A stretch of 64,000 nt of DNA from contig NZ_CP013987.1 in the NCBI RefSeq assembly GCF_001518815.1, positions 2,025,001 to 2,089,000 on the forward strand, given 5' to 3'. Numbering within the stretch: position 1 is the first letter of the stretch; every line of letters starts with the position of its first letter. Source of the DNA: Pseudomonas oryzihabitans (GTDB taxonomy: Bacteria > Pseudomonadota > Gammaproteobacteria > Pseudomonadales > Pseudomonadaceae). The translations under genes and the position numbers were made by a program. Shown one piece after another: positions 17,290 through 26,303 of the stretch. The notes under the pieces are model-generated. The model saw nothing but the letters and a program-made list of their open reading frames with translations. It made no database searches and was not told the origin of the DNA.

Positions 17290-18470
17290 GCACGCCGCTG
17301 ACCCTGAGGGTGCTGGGCACCTCGGTGACCCTGCTCGAACCCATTCGCCAGCGGGCGGAGGCGGAGCTGGGCATCCGCCTGGTCTACCAGATCCACGATG
17401 TCCAGACCGCCCAGCGCATCGCCGTGCTGGAGCCGGGCAGCTACGATCTCTATGACCAGTGGTTCCACAACGTCGACTTCGTCTGGCCGGCGCGGGCGAT
17501 CCAGCCCATCGACATCCGCCGCATCGCGCTCTGGGAGGAAATCAACGATCTGCCCAAACGCGGGCGGCTGCACGCCACGGATCGCCTGGCGCCGGGCTGC
17601 CGGCCGTGCGACCGCCTCTATGTGCAGCACGACGGCAGCCTGGGCGGTCAGCCCAGCGAGCGCATCAGCATGCTGCCGCTGACCCACAACGCCGACAGCT
17701 TCGCCTACCGACCCGAAAGCCTGCCCACCGCCCTGGTCGGCCAGGAGGAGAGCTGGGCCTGGCTGATCGACGAGGGTTGGTGCGGCCACAGCGCCCTGCA
17801 GAGCGACGCTGCCATCGGTGCCCTGGACGCTGCCCTGGCGATCCAGGCAGCAGGTCTCGCACGCTTCGACGACATCGGCAACCTGCGCCTGGAGGAGATC
17901 GATCGCCTGGCCGAGCTGCTGGTGGAGCGCCAGCGGCATCGGCATTTCGCCGCCTTCTGGTCCGACGACCGCAGCGCCGGCGAGCTGACCCTGGCCGCCG
18001 GGGTGGACATCCAGAGTCTCTGGTCGCCGATGCTCATGGCCCTGCATCGCGCCGGGGTCGACTACCGGGTGGCGGTACCACGCGAAGGCTATCGGGCTTG
18101 GTTCGGCGGCCTGTCGCTGTCGCGTTGCGCCGAGGGACGGGTGCGTGATGCCGCCTATGCCTACCTCAACTGGTGGCTCGCCGGCTGGCCTGGCGCGGTC
18201 ATGGCCCGTCAGGGCTTCTACATCGCCAATCCGGTAAGGGCCAGGGATCACCTGAGCGCAGCGGAGTGGGATTTCTGGTACGGCGGTCTGCCAGCGCGGG
18301 AGGAGCTGTACGGTAGCGACGGCCTGCCGTTGATCGAGGTGGGTCAGCGTCGCGAGGGCGGTTCCTACGCCGAGCGCATGAGCCATATCGGCGTGTGGAA
18401 TTCGGTGATGGACGAGCACAACTATCTGGTGCGGCGCTGGAGCGAATTCTTGCGCACCACGGCCGCCTGA
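17286..18470 (+). CDS. PotD-like solute-binding protein lacking a signal peptide
   Basis: This 394-residue protein has the broad pattern of PotD/SBP_bac_8-type binders: an LRVLGTSV strand at the start, a YDLYDQW segment (about residue 58), LTHNADSFAYRP (about 135), and a C-terminal AAYAYLNWWLAGWPG helix. It starts directly at the first beta strand with no hydrophobic leader or lipobox, so it should stay in the cytosol. It overlaps the GTPase gene by four bases and ends the operon. It may be an enzyme or ligand sensor derived from an SBP. No transport genes accompany it. Confidence 0.75.
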   Translation: MSTPLTLRVLGTSVTLLEPIRQRAEAELGIRLVYQIHDVQTAQRIAVLEPGSYDLYDQWFHNVDFVWPARAIQPIDIRRIALWEEINDLPKRGRLHATDRLAPGCRPCDRLYVQHDGSLGGQPSERISMLPLTHNADSFAYRPESLPTALVGQEESWAWLIDEGWCGHSALQSDAAIGALDAALAIQAAGLARFDDIGNLRLEEIDRLAELLVERQRHRHFAAFWSDDRSAGELTLAAGVDIQSLWSPMLMALHRAGVDYRVAVPREGYRAWFGGLSLSRCAEGRVRDAAYAYLNWWLAGWPGAVMARQGFYIANPVRARDHLSAAEWDFWYGGLPAREELYGSDGLPLIEVGQRREGGSYAERMSHIGVWNSVMDEHNYLVRRWSEFLRTTAA

Positions 18471-18696
18471 GGCGACATCCTTTAGGCGAGAACCGCGTGC
18501 CAGACGCCTTGCTGCGCTGTTGCTCAGGCGACAGCAGCTGGACAACTGCCCTTGGCGCTACACCTGAAATCGTCTGGTTAATATCTGCAAGTTATTGATA
18601 TAAAAAGACTTAAAGACTTGGTTCGGTTCTTGATTGAAGGCTTAGGGTCACTGTTTCGCTCGCCCTCGCGGCGAGCCCAACTCGGAGAGCCTTTGC

Positions 18697-19788
18697 ATGT
18701 CGCAGAACCCCGTCAAATTTGCCTATTGGGTCCCCAACGTCAGTGGTGGCCTGGTCGTCAGCACCATCGAGCAACGCACCCACTGGGGCATCGACTACAA
18801 CCGCACCCTGGCCCGGCTCGCCGAGCGGGCCGGTTTCGACTATGCCCTGACGCAGATTCGTTTCACCGCCGGCTACGGCGCCGAATACCAGCACGAGTCG
18901 GTGGCCTTCAGCCATGCGCTGCTGGCCGCCACCGAGCGTCTCAAGGTGATCGCCGCCATCCTGCCCGGCCCCTGGAATCCGGCGCTGGCGGCCAAGCAGC
19001 TGGCGACCATCGACCAGCTCACCAACGGCCGTATCGCCATCAACCTGGTGTCTGGCTGGTTCAAGGGCGAATTCCATGGCATCGGTGAACCCTGGCTGGA
19101 GCACGACGAGCGCTATCGCCGCTCCGAGGAATTCCTCCGTGCCCTCAAGGGTATCTGGACCCAGGACAACTTCAGCTTCGCCGGCGACTTCTATCGCTTC
19201 CGCGACTACACCCTGAAACCCAAGCCGCTGCAGCAGCCCCATCCAGAGATCTTCCAGGGTGGCAGCTCGCGGGCGGCACGGGACATGGCGGCGCGGGTTT
19301 CCGACTGGTACTTCACCAACGGCGGCACCCGCGAGGAGATTCGCGTCCAGGTGCAGGACCTGCGCGCCAAGGCCACGGCGGAGGGGCGTGAGGTCAAGGT
19401 CGGGGTGAATGCCTTCATCATCGCGCGCGACACCGAGACCGAGGCGCGCGAGGTGTTACGGGAGATCGTGGCGAAGGCCAACCCGGAGGCGGTCAAGGCC
19501 TTTGGCGATGCGGCGCGCCAGGCTGGTGCTGCCAGCCCGGAAGGCAAGGGCAACTGGGCCGACTCCAGCTTCGAGGACCTGGTGCAGTACAACGACGGCT
19601 TCAAGCCGAACCTGATCGGTACGCCCGAACAGGTCGCCGAGCGCATCGTGGCCCTCAAGGCCGAAGGCGTGGACTTGGTGCTGGCCGGTTTCCTGCATTT
19701 CCAGGAGGAGGTGGAGTATTTCGGCCAGCGGGTGCTGCCGCTCGTGCGCGAACTGGAGGCTCGGGCCGCCTCCCAGGCCGCGGCCTAG
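18697..19788 (+). CDS. sfnG: Dimethyl sulfone monooxygenase SfnG
   Basis: This 363-residue luciferase-like flavin monooxygenase closely resembles P. putida SfnG, which uses FMNH2 to turn dimethyl sulfone into methanesulfinate. Marks are FAYWVPNVSGG at the start, the ALTQIRFTAGYGAE segment (about residue 50), SGWFKGEF (about 120) and GGSSRAARDMA (about 190). It is a single gene with 226 bases upstream. I see no clear sigma-54 -24/-12 pair there, although sfn genes in P. putida depend on SfnR and sigma-54. The FMN reductase partner (SfnF or MsuE) is not in the window. Confidence 0.92.
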   Translation: MSQNPVKFAYWVPNVSGGLVVSTIEQRTHWGIDYNRTLARLAERAGFDYALTQIRFTAGYGAEYQHESVAFSHALLAATERLKVIAAILPGPWNPALAAKQLATIDQLTNGRIAINLVSGWFKGEFHGIGEPWLEHDERYRRSEEFLRALKGIWTQDNFSFAGDFYRFRDYTLKPKPLQQPHPEIFQGGSSRAARDMAARVSDWYFTNGGTREEIRVQVQDLRAKATAEGREVKVGVNAFIIARDTETEAREVLREIVAKANPEAVKAFGDAARQAGAASPEGKGNWADSSFEDLVQYNDGFKPNLIGTPEQVAERIVALKAEGVDLVLAGFLHFQEEVEYFGQRVLPLVRELEARAASQAAA

Positions 19789-19801
19789 GCCAGAGGGCTC
19801 C

Positions 19802-19840
19802 CCTGGGTCACGCGAGGCATTGGCTGGCCCGTGACCCAGG
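19802..19840. terminator. Stem-loop after sfnG
   Basis: Perfect 11-base arms CCTGGGTCACG/CGTGACCCAGG enclose a 17-base loop, 14 bases after the sfnG stop. No T tract follows, so it may be an mRNA 3' stabiliser rather than a factor-independent terminator. Confidence 0.45.
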
Positions 19841-19971
19841 CACCTGGCCGGAGAACGCCAGGTGGCGGTCTGAACGCAAAAACTGCCAGGCGAAAGGGCC
19901 GGGGCGAGAAGCAGGGCCGGAAGCCACGAGCAGGCTGGGCTAAGCTCCTGGGATAGCCAGGGAGCCCGACC

Positions 19972-20574
19972 TTGAACAAGACCTCCTACAACGCCATTGC
20001 CGACACCTTCCGCCAGACCCGGATCAGCCTCAGAGACGACGAGCGTCGCTATCTGGCGCTGCTGCTGGAAAATCTGGCACCCGGCGCCACCGTGCTCGAT
20101 CTGGGCTGCGGCACGGGCACGCCGGTCGCCGCCGCCATCCTGGCCGAGGGGCATCGCGTGCTCGGTGTCGATCAGGCCGCCGCCATGCTGGCTCACGCGC
20201 GACGGGAATTCCCCAAGCAGCGCTGGATAGAGGCGCGCCTGGAAAACTACGCCTGCGCGGAACCCTACCAGGGCGCGCTGCTCTGGGATTCGTTGTTCCA
20301 CCTGGAGCGCCGCTGGCACGGGCCCGTCCTGGCGCGAGTGGTCGCCGGGCTGCCAGCGGGCGGGCGACTGATGCTGACGGCAGGTGGTTCTGGGAGCGAT
20401 GCCTTCGTCGATACCATGTTCGAACAGCCGTTCTTCTACGACTCCCATCCGCCGGAGGTGCTGCGGGGCCTCCTGCTGGAGCAGGGCGTGCGCATCCTCG
20501 TCGACGAATTCATGGACCTGCCCGATGGCGGCAGGAACCGCGGACGCTGCGCCTTCGTCGTCGAAAAACCTTGA
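19972..20574 (+). CDS. Class I SAM-dependent methyltransferase
   Basis: This 200-residue methyltransferase has motif I VLDLGCGTGTP (about residue 41), an acidic end of strand 2 (VLGVDQ) and a C-terminal FVVEKP strand. The start appears to be TTG with GGGAG eight bases upstream; no ATG lies close by. It sits between sulfur genes but is separated from sfnG by a stem-loop and shows no feature tying it to sulfur use. The substrate is unknown. Confidence 0.75.
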   Translation: MNKTSYNAIADTFRQTRISLRDDERRYLALLLENLAPGATVLDLGCGTGTPVAAAILAEGHRVLGVDQAAAMLAHARREFPKQRWIEARLENYACAEPYQGALLWDSLFHLERRWHGPVLARVVAGLPAGGRLMLTAGGSGSDAFVDTMFEQPFFYDSHPPEVLRGLLLEQGVRILVDEFMDLPDGGRNRGRCAFVVEKP

Positions 20575-20589
20575 TCGGGCCCGCGAGCG

Positions 20590-21375
20590 CTACTCCTTCC
20601 AGCCTGGCTGGTACAGGGTGCCGTAGGCCTGGTCCAGCGCGGCGCGTACCTTAGGCGAGTGCTGGTAGAGATCGATCAGCTTGGCCAGGCGCGGGTCGTC
20701 CCTGTTGTCCGGACGGGCGACGAACTGGATGACGTACTCGGGATGGTCGAGGCCGTCGAACAACAGCGCCTGGTTGGGATCGAGGGTCTTGGCCAGGCGC
20801 AGGTAATGCGGATAGCCCTGGGCCAGGTCGACATCGTCCAGCGAGCGGGCCAACTGCACGGCTTCGAGTTCGATGATCTGGATGTCGCGCGGATTGCCGG
20901 TGATGTCGGCGAGTGTCGCGTGGTAGCCGACGCCAGGCTTCAAGGTGATGAAGCCGGCCTTCTCCAGCAGCAACAGGCCACGGCCGCCATTGATAGCATC
21001 GTTGGCGATGGCCACCCGCGCGCCCTTGGGGACTTCCGCCAGGGTGCGGTACTTCTTCGAATAGAGCCCGACGTTGTTGATGATCCCCGGCGCCACTGCC
21101 ACCAGGTCATAGCCGGCACTGCGCTTGGCGTTCTCCAGGAAGGGGATGTGCTGGTAGTAGTTGGCGTCGATGTCATGGTTGGCGAGGCTGGTGTTGGGGG
21201 CGATCCAGTCGCTGAATTCGACGAGCTCGACGTCCACGCCGGCGGCCTTGGCTTCCTGCGCCGCCACTTCCAGGGGCGGGGCGAAGGCGGCGGTGGTGCC
21301 AATCTTGAGCGGGGCGGCAAAGGCCGTACCGCTGACGAGGCCGAGGGCGAAAAGCAGGGGTTTCAGGCGGGGCAT
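20590..21375 (-). CDS. MetQ/NlpA-family substrate-binding protein, no ABC core nearby
   Basis: This 261-residue SBP has a signal peptide ending at AFAAP (about residue 20, no lipobox). The NlpA marks are DWIAPNTSLANHDIDANYYQH (about 60), NNVGLYSKKY and VAIANDAINGGRGL. It is a paralog of the MetQ-like protein at 6887-7729. It follows the NtaA-like monooxygenase gene by 17 bases on the same strand, so the pair probably forms an operon. It would deliver a ligand to MetNI at 7726-9466 or to a distant permease (inferred). Confidence 0.86.
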   Translation of the reverse strand: MPRLKPLLFALGLVSGTAFAAPLKIGTTAAFAPPLEVAAQEAKAAGVDVELVEFSDWIAPNTSLANHDIDANYYQHIPFLENAKRSAGYDLVAVAPGIINNVGLYSKKYRTLAEVPKGARVAIANDAINGGRGLLLLEKAGFITLKPGVGYHATLADITGNPRDIQIIELEAVQLARSLDDVDLAQGYPHYLRLAKTLDPNQALLFDGLDHPEYVIQFVARPDNRDDPRLAKLIDLYQHSPKVRAALDQAYGTLYQPGWKE

Positions 21376-21392
21376 GGGGTGTCCTTGAGCGT

Positions 21393-22760
21393 TCAGTCCT
21401 GACGGAAGCGGGTGCCGAAGTGCCGGGCATCGAGGCGATCACCGCGCCCGAACAGCTTGTGTCTGAAGCTGCCCTCGGCGTAGGCGGTCTTGTAGCGACC
21501 CCGGCTCTGCAGCTCCGGGATCACCAGGTCGATGAAGTCGCCGTAGCACTCGGGGGTGACGGTGCGGGCGAGGTTGAAGCCGTCCAGCCCGGTCTCGTCG
21601 GTCCACCCGAGCAGGGCATCCGCTACCTGCCGAGGATCACCGACCAGGGTGGTGTAGCGTCCGCCTAGGGCGTGCTGCTCCAGCAGCTTGCGACGGGTCC
21701 AGCCGGCATCCTTGGCCACCAGGCGCTTGAGCGCCGATTCGATGGCCTCGGTCCGTTGCGGGCGGATGGGTTCGTCGAGGCCATAGGCGGCCAGGTCGAT
21801 GCCCACCGAGGCCGCATGGTGGGCGACCCCGGCCTCGGCGCTGGCATGGTTCAGGTACTCGGCGTGCTTGTCCCGTGCCTCGGCGGCGGTAGGGGCGACG
21901 ATCACCGTGAGGCCCATGAACAGTTTGACGTCCGCGGCATCGCGGCCCGCCGCGACTGCCGCGCCGCGCACTCGCTCGACCTGGGCGCGGGTGGCGGCCT
22001 GGTCCTGCCCTGAAATGAAGACGCACTCGGCATGGCGTCCGGCAAAGGCCAGACCGCGATCCGAGGAGCCGGCCTGGAACAGCACCGGGGTGCGTTGCCG
22101 CGAGGGCTCGCAGAGGTGATAGCCCTCGACGTCGAAGAATTCGCCGTGGTGCACGACCTTGCGCACCCGCTCGGGACGGGCATAGATCCGCTGGACGCGG
22201 TCACGGACCACGGCGTCGTCGGCCCAGCTGCCTTCGAGCAGCTTGTAGAGCACTTCCAGGTATTCGTCCGCCTGGTCGTAGCGGCGGTCGTGGGCGATCT
22301 GGCGCGCCAGGCCCATGGCCCGGGCGGCGCTGTCCAGGTAGCCGGTGACGATGTTCCAGCCGACGCGGCCTTCGCTCAGGTGATCCAGGGTCGAAAGGCG
22401 GCGGGCGAAGGGGTAGGGCGGCTCATAGGTGAGATTGGCGGTCAGACCGAACCCCAGGTGCCGGGTGCTGGCGGCCATGGCCGAGACCAGCAGGAAGGGA
22501 TCGTTGACCGGCAGCTGGATGGATTCGCGCAGGGTCAGGTCGACGTTGCCGCCATAGACGTCGTAGACGCCCAGGATGTCGGCGATGAACAGGCCATCAA
22601 ACAGCCCACGTTCCAGCAGCTGGGCCAGCTCGGTCCAGTAGCCCAGCGTGTGGTAGGTGCTGGAGGTGTCGCGCGGATGGGTCCACAAGCCATGATTGAT
22701 GTGGCCCACGGTGTTCATGTTAAAGGCGTTGAGCAGTATCTGCTTGGCAGGGGCAGTCAT
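21393..22760 (-). CDS. NtaA/SnaA/DszA-family FMNH2-dependent monooxygenase
   Basis: This 455-residue bacterial luciferase-like enzyme belongs to the NtaA/SnaA/SoxA/DszA branch. The N-terminus has the typical ILLNAFNMNTVGH, then GWNIVTGYLDSAARAMG (about residue 130), QAGSSDRG (about 225) and a C-terminal DGFNLARTVTPE. Family members cleave C-N or C-S bonds of chelators, sulfones and heterocycles with reduced flavin. The partner SBP gene follows. The ribosome site is weak. The sulfur context suggests desulfurisation, but the substrate cannot be read from sequence. Confidence 0.87.
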   Translation of the reverse strand: MTAPAKQILLNAFNMNTVGHINHGLWTHPRDTSSTYHTLGYWTELAQLLERGLFDGLFIADILGVYDVYGGNVDLTLRESIQLPVNDPFLLVSAMAASTRHLGFGLTANLTYEPPYPFARRLSTLDHLSEGRVGWNIVTGYLDSAARAMGLARQIAHDRRYDQADEYLEVLYKLLEGSWADDAVVRDRVQRIYARPERVRKVVHHGEFFDVEGYHLCEPSRQRTPVLFQAGSSDRGLAFAGRHAECVFISGQDQAATRAQVERVRGAAVAAGRDAADVKLFMGLTVIVAPTAAEARDKHAEYLNHASAEAGVAHHAASVGIDLAAYGLDEPIRPQRTEAIESALKRLVAKDAGWTRRKLLEQHALGGRYTTLVGDPRQVADALLGWTDETGLDGFNLARTVTPECYGDFIDLVIPELQSRGRYKTAYAEGSFRHKLFGRGDRLDARHFGTRFRQD

Positions 22761-22974
22761 GGAGCGGGCGCCCCTGCGGGGAAAAGAGTCCGGAGCTCAG
22801 CCATGGGATCCTCGGGTTCAAGGCGAAAGGAGAGATCCGGTGGTCCGGTGGTTATACGTTAGCTTCAAGATATACAGGGCTTTAAATAGCCTTTCGGAAT
22901 AACGTTAAGGCCTTCGCGAGCATAGCGCGCTTCTCTAACCAAATTCCAAATCGGTATTAAGCTGACCTTTGCTT

Positions 22975-22983
22975 ATTCCTTAT
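22975..22983. promoter_or_regulatory. ATTCCTTAT element upstream of SBP gene
   Basis: This 9-base word is the exact reverse complement of ATAAGGAAT at 47263-47271, upstream of the SsuD-like gene. A second GGAATAA lies about 80 bases upstream. Such AT-rich half-sites suit a LysR-type activator such as CysB, but assignment is inferred. Confidence 0.3.
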
Positions 22984-23020
22984 CGTGGCCGCCATCTATT
23001 CACCGCCCGCTGAGGAATTC

Positions 23021-23992
23021 ATGGCCGCTATCCGCTTTCCGTTCAGCGCAGGTCTCCGCCGGGGACTGCTCGCCCTGGGTCTGCTGGGACTCGCCTGCGC
23101 CGCCCAGGCCGAGACCAGCCTGCGCATCGGCTACCAGAAATCCTCCACCCTGCTGGTGCTGCTCAAGGAGCAGGGCACCCTGCAACGCGACCTGGCGGCC
23201 CAGGGCATCACGCTCAGCTGGCACGAATTCTCCAGCGGTCTGCCGCTGCTGGAAGCGCTCAATGTCGGCAACGTGGATCTCTCAGCCGACGTCGCCGACA
23301 CCGTGCCGGTGTTCGCCCAGGCGGCGGGTGCCAAACTCACCTATTTCGCCCGGGAAACGCCATCGCCCCAGGCCCAGGCCATCCTGGTACCGGAGGGCTC
23401 GCCGCTGCAGAGCCTCGCCGATCTCAAGGGTAAGCGCATCGCCGTGACCAAGGCCGCTGGTAGTCACTACCTGCTGATCGCCGCCCTGCAGAAGGCCGGC
23501 CTGAGCTTCGCCGACATCCAGCCGGCCTATCTCACCCCGGCGGACGGTCGTGCCGCCCTGGAGAACGGCAAGGTAGACGCCTGGGTGACCTGGGAGCCCT
23601 TCGTCGCCAGCGCCCAGCGCCAGCAGCACGTTCGTATCCTCGCCTCGGGCGAGGGCCTGGCCAGCTACCAGCGCTACTACCTGGCCGCCACGCCCTATGC
23701 CCAGGCCCATCCCGAGGTGCTGGCCCTGATCTTCGCCGAATTGCGGCGTACCGGCCAGTGGGTGAAGCAACACCCCGCCGCGGCGGCACGCATCCTCGGT
23801 CCGCAGTGGGGCCGCCTGGACGAAGCCACCGTCGAGCTGGCCAACAGCCGCCGCACCTACGCTGTCCAGCCGGTCAGCCGCGCGGCCCTGGACGAGCAGC
23901 AGCGCATCGCCGACGCCTTCCATGCCGCCACGCTGCTGCCTGCCCCCGTGGACGCCGGCGCAGTGGACCTGTGGTGCCCTACCGTGCTCTGA
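23021..23992 (+). CDS. ABC transporter substrate-binding protein, SsuA type
   Basis: This is a 323-residue sulfonate-type SBP with a signal peptide cleaved at AQAET (about residue 30). It shows LRIGYQKSS, the EFSSGLPLLEALNVGNVDL segment characteristic of SsuA (about residues 70-90), DLKGKRIAVTKAAGSHYLL and VDAWVTWEP. I start at the ATG with GAGGA upstream; a GTG 12 codons earlier lacks one. It diverges from the NtaA-like gene and has no permease gene next to it. The ligand is probably an alkanesulfonate or sulfate ester, not proven. Confidence 0.87.
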   Translation: MAAIRFPFSAGLRRGLLALGLLGLACAAQAETSLRIGYQKSSTLLVLLKEQGTLQRDLAAQGITLSWHEFSSGLPLLEALNVGNVDLSADVADTVPVFAQAAGAKLTYFARETPSPQAQAILVPEGSPLQSLADLKGKRIAVTKAAGSHYLLIAALQKAGLSFADIQPAYLTPADGRAALENGKVDAWVTWEPFVASAQRQQHVRILASGEGLASYQRYYLAATPYAQAHPEVLALIFAELRRTGQWVKQHPAAAARILGPQWGRLDEATVELANSRRTYAVQPVSRAALDEQQRIADAFHAATLLPAPVDAGAVDLWCPTVL

Positions 23993-24111
23993 CCGAAGGC
24001 TAGCTGATCAGGTTGTCATGCGGTACGACGCCACGCTACGCCACGCCGTGTGACTTGCCCTGCTAAGCCAGGCGCTCCATCCAAGGAACTTCACCCGAAC
24101 CACGCCCAGGT

Positions 24112-24291
24112 GCGCCCGCCCGCCTGGCGCCGGGTGGTGAGCGCTTGCGCGTCCGGCAAGGCTTCACCGTCGCCTTACCCCATTCCGCCACGGCCTGCGC
24201 GGAGCTGCGACGACTCACGGCGCTGGGCTCGCGCCTGGAGGAGCGGGGCCACGAGTCGAATTGCTGTTCCGATTCATTCGCCGTCCCGTAG
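24112..24291 (+). pseudogene. Possible decayed coding fragment in the 23993-24489 gap
   Basis: The 497-base gap between the SBP and the aldehyde dehydrogenase has one stretch with coding-like codon use. Its frame has strongly G/C third positions, reads RLRVRQGFTVALP then AELRRLTALGSRLEERG and stops at 24291. There is no start codon, ribosome site or known domain. It may be a gene remnant or chance. The remainder of the gap holds only the two inverted repeats listed separately. Confidence 0.25.
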
Positions 24292-24342
24292 AAACCCGGT
24301 ACCTCTTCCACCAAGGTTTGCTGCCGCTTGCTCGGTTAATCA

Positions 24343-24374
24343 CATTGGTATAACGTAATAACAAAGTACCAATG
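24343..24374. promoter_or_regulatory. Inverted repeat CATTGGTA-N16-TACCAATG, probable operator
   Basis: Perfect 8-base arms lie 24 bp centre to centre, upstream of the frameshifted aldehyde dehydrogenase gene. The outer flanks (TCA..., ...GTGA) extend the symmetry imperfectly. No regulator gene is adjacent, so the binder is unknown. Confidence 0.5.
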
Positions 24375-24416
24375 AGTGATGGGAGTGACGCGGTTTTTTG
24401 GCGTGTGCCAGACAGT

Positions 24417-24432
24417 ACAGTGACTGCACTGT
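24417..24432. promoter_or_regulatory. Inverted repeat ACAGTG-N4-CACTGT
   Basis: A compact palindrome with perfect 6-base arms lies 58 bases before the ATG of the aldehyde dehydrogenase gene. It could be a second operator for the same promoter region. Confidence 0.4.
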
Positions 24433-24489
24433 TCAGAAGTCGCACCTATCATTGTCTTTCGTTAAAATAAAAAACAAATGGAGTCGCTC

Positions 24490-25859
24490 ATGATTGAAGT
24501 CGTCAACCCCGCTACCGGGACCGCCATCGCGACCTACTACACCCATACCCGGGCACAGGTCGAAGAGCGCCTGGTCCAGGCCGCTGTGGCGCAGCGGCAG
24601 TGGGCGGAGTGTCCCCTGACCGAGCGCTGTGCGGCCCTCGTCCGCCTGGCAGCCGTCTTGCGGGCCGGTCGCGACACCTATGCCCGGCTCATCGTCAGCG
24701 AGATGGGCAAGCCCCTGATGGAGGCCGAGGCGGAAATCGAGAAGTCCGCGCTCACCTGCGAGTTCTATGCCGAGCAGGCACCGTGCTTTCTCGGCGATAC
24801 CCCCGTGGCGAGCGCCGCAGCTGATAGCCGGGTGGTCTACGATCCGCTCGGCGTAGTGCTCGCGGTGATGCCCTGGAATTACCCCTTCTGGCAGTTCATC
24901 CGCTTCGCCGCGCCAGCTCTGGCGGCCGGCAATGGTGCCATCCTCAAGCACGCCAGCAATGTCCCGGGCTGCGCGCTGGCGTTGGAGCAGGCGTTCGCCA
25001 AGGCCGACCTGCCCTTGGGCCTGGTGGCCACGCTGCTGATCGAGGGGAGGGAGGTGGCAGGAGTGCTGGCGGATCCGCGCATCGCCGCCGTTACCCTGAC
25101 CGGTTCCACCGCGGTCGGCCAGCAGGTGGCCAGCCAGGCCGGCTCCCTGATGAAAAAGCAGGTGCTGGAACTGGGCGGCTCGGACCCCTTCATCGTGCTG
25201 GCCGATGCCGACGTGGCCCTGGCCGCACAGACCGCGGTCAAGGCGCGCTTTGGCAACGCCGGTCAGAGCTGCATTTCCGCCAAGCGTTTCATCGTCGTCG
25301 ACGCGGTGGCTGACGCCTTCACCGAGGCCTTCGCGACAGCGGCCGCGGCCCTGCGGCTGGGCGATCCGTTGGATCGTGCCACCCAGATCGGTCCGCTGGC
25401 CCGCGCCAGTCTGCGCGAGGACCTGCAGCGCCAGGTGACGCTCAGCCTCGTCGAGGGGCGCGGCTGGTGCTGGGCGGCACGCCGCTCCCCGGGCCGGGTT
25501 TCTTCTATCCGCCCACCGTGCTCGACCGGGTGACCCCGGAGATGACCGTGGCCCGCGAAGAGACCTTCGGGCCGGTGGCCGCGATCATCCGGGTAGCGGA
25601 CGAAGACGAGGCGATCCGCGTCGCCAATGCCAGCGAGTTCGGTCTGGGTGCGGCCCTCTGGACCCGCGATCTGGCGCGGGCCCAGCGCCTCGCCCGGCGT
25701 ATCGAGGCGGGCGCGGTGTTCATCAATGCGCTGGTGGCTTCCGATCCACGGGTGCCCTTCGGTGGCATCAAGCAGTCCGGCTATGGCCGAGAGCTGGGCG
25801 AATGGGGCATCCGCGAATTCACCAACGTCAAGACCGTCTGGCAGGGCGCCCAGTCCTGA
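24490..25859 (+). pseudogene. Aldehyde dehydrogenase (succinate-semialdehyde type), frameshifted
   Basis: Two consecutive frames together give one aldehyde dehydrogenase of about 456 residues, the normal length. The first frame carries PWNYPFW (about residue 118), the catalytic Glu in ELGGSDPF and the catalytic Cys in GNAGQSCISAK. The second frame carries LGGTPLPGPGFFYPPTVL, EETFGPVA, and the C-terminal PFGGIKQSGYGRELG. The break lies at the G run 25455-25458: one extra G there would restore GAG-GGG-GCG-CGG-CTG and a continuous protein. It is either a real loss of function or a homopolymer sequencing error. The start at 24490 has GGAG six bases upstream, better than the ATG at 24478. Confidence 0.85.
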
Positions 25860-25874
25860 CCCAAGGAGACTTTC

Positions 25875-26288
25875 ATGATCAAGACCGATTCCGCCGCCTG
25901 GCTGCTCAAGCCCGAGACCATCGCCAAGCACGACCGCGGCGGTGGCGCCGCCACCATGCCGCTGGTGACCGCGGGCCTGGGGGCGCGCAATTTCATCAAC
26001 GGCTACACCGAATTCCAGGGTGGAGCGCAGATTCCCTTCCATTACCACAATTGCGAAGAGAGCGTGATGCTGGTGGAGGGCCGGGCGATCTTCGATATAG
26101 ACGGCCAGGAGTTCACCGTCGCGCCTCAGGACGTGACCTACATTCCGGCTGGCGTGCCTCATCGCTTTCGCAATGCCTCGGCCACCGAGCCCATGAAGAT
26201 TCTCTGGATCTATGGCTCTGCTGAGGCCACACGCACCCTGGTGGAAACGGGCGAAACGCGCCCGATCGCCGCCGAACACCGTACCTAG
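25875..26288 (+). CDS. Single-domain cupin protein
   Basis: This 137-residue cupin has motif 1 PFHYHNCEESVMLVEG (metal ligands His, His, Glu, about residues 56-63) and motif 2 YIPAGVPHRFRN (His, about residue 99), so it can bind one metal. It follows the aldehyde dehydrogenase by 15 bases with AAGGAG before the ATG. Cupins of this size are often isomerases or dioxygenases of small sugars or acids; the reaction here is unknown. Confidence 0.83.
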   Translation: MIKTDSAAWLLKPETIAKHDRGGGAATMPLVTAGLGARNFINGYTEFQGGAQIPFHYHNCEESVMLVEGRAIFDIDGQEFTVAPQDVTYIPAGVPHRFRNASATEPMKILWIYGSAEATRTLVETGETRPIAAEHRT

Positions 26289-26303
26289 TTCCAGGAGCTA
26301 CTC

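Noticed and set aside
16134-18545. 803-codon open frame on the minus strand
   Set aside because: It lies opposite the COG0523 GTPase and PotD-like genes, has no known domain and no ribosome site.
18471-18696. Sigma-54 promoter before sfnG
   Set aside because: The best GG/GC pair found (in CTGGTTAATATCTGC) has nine, not ten, bases between the dinucleotides, so the spacing is wrong.
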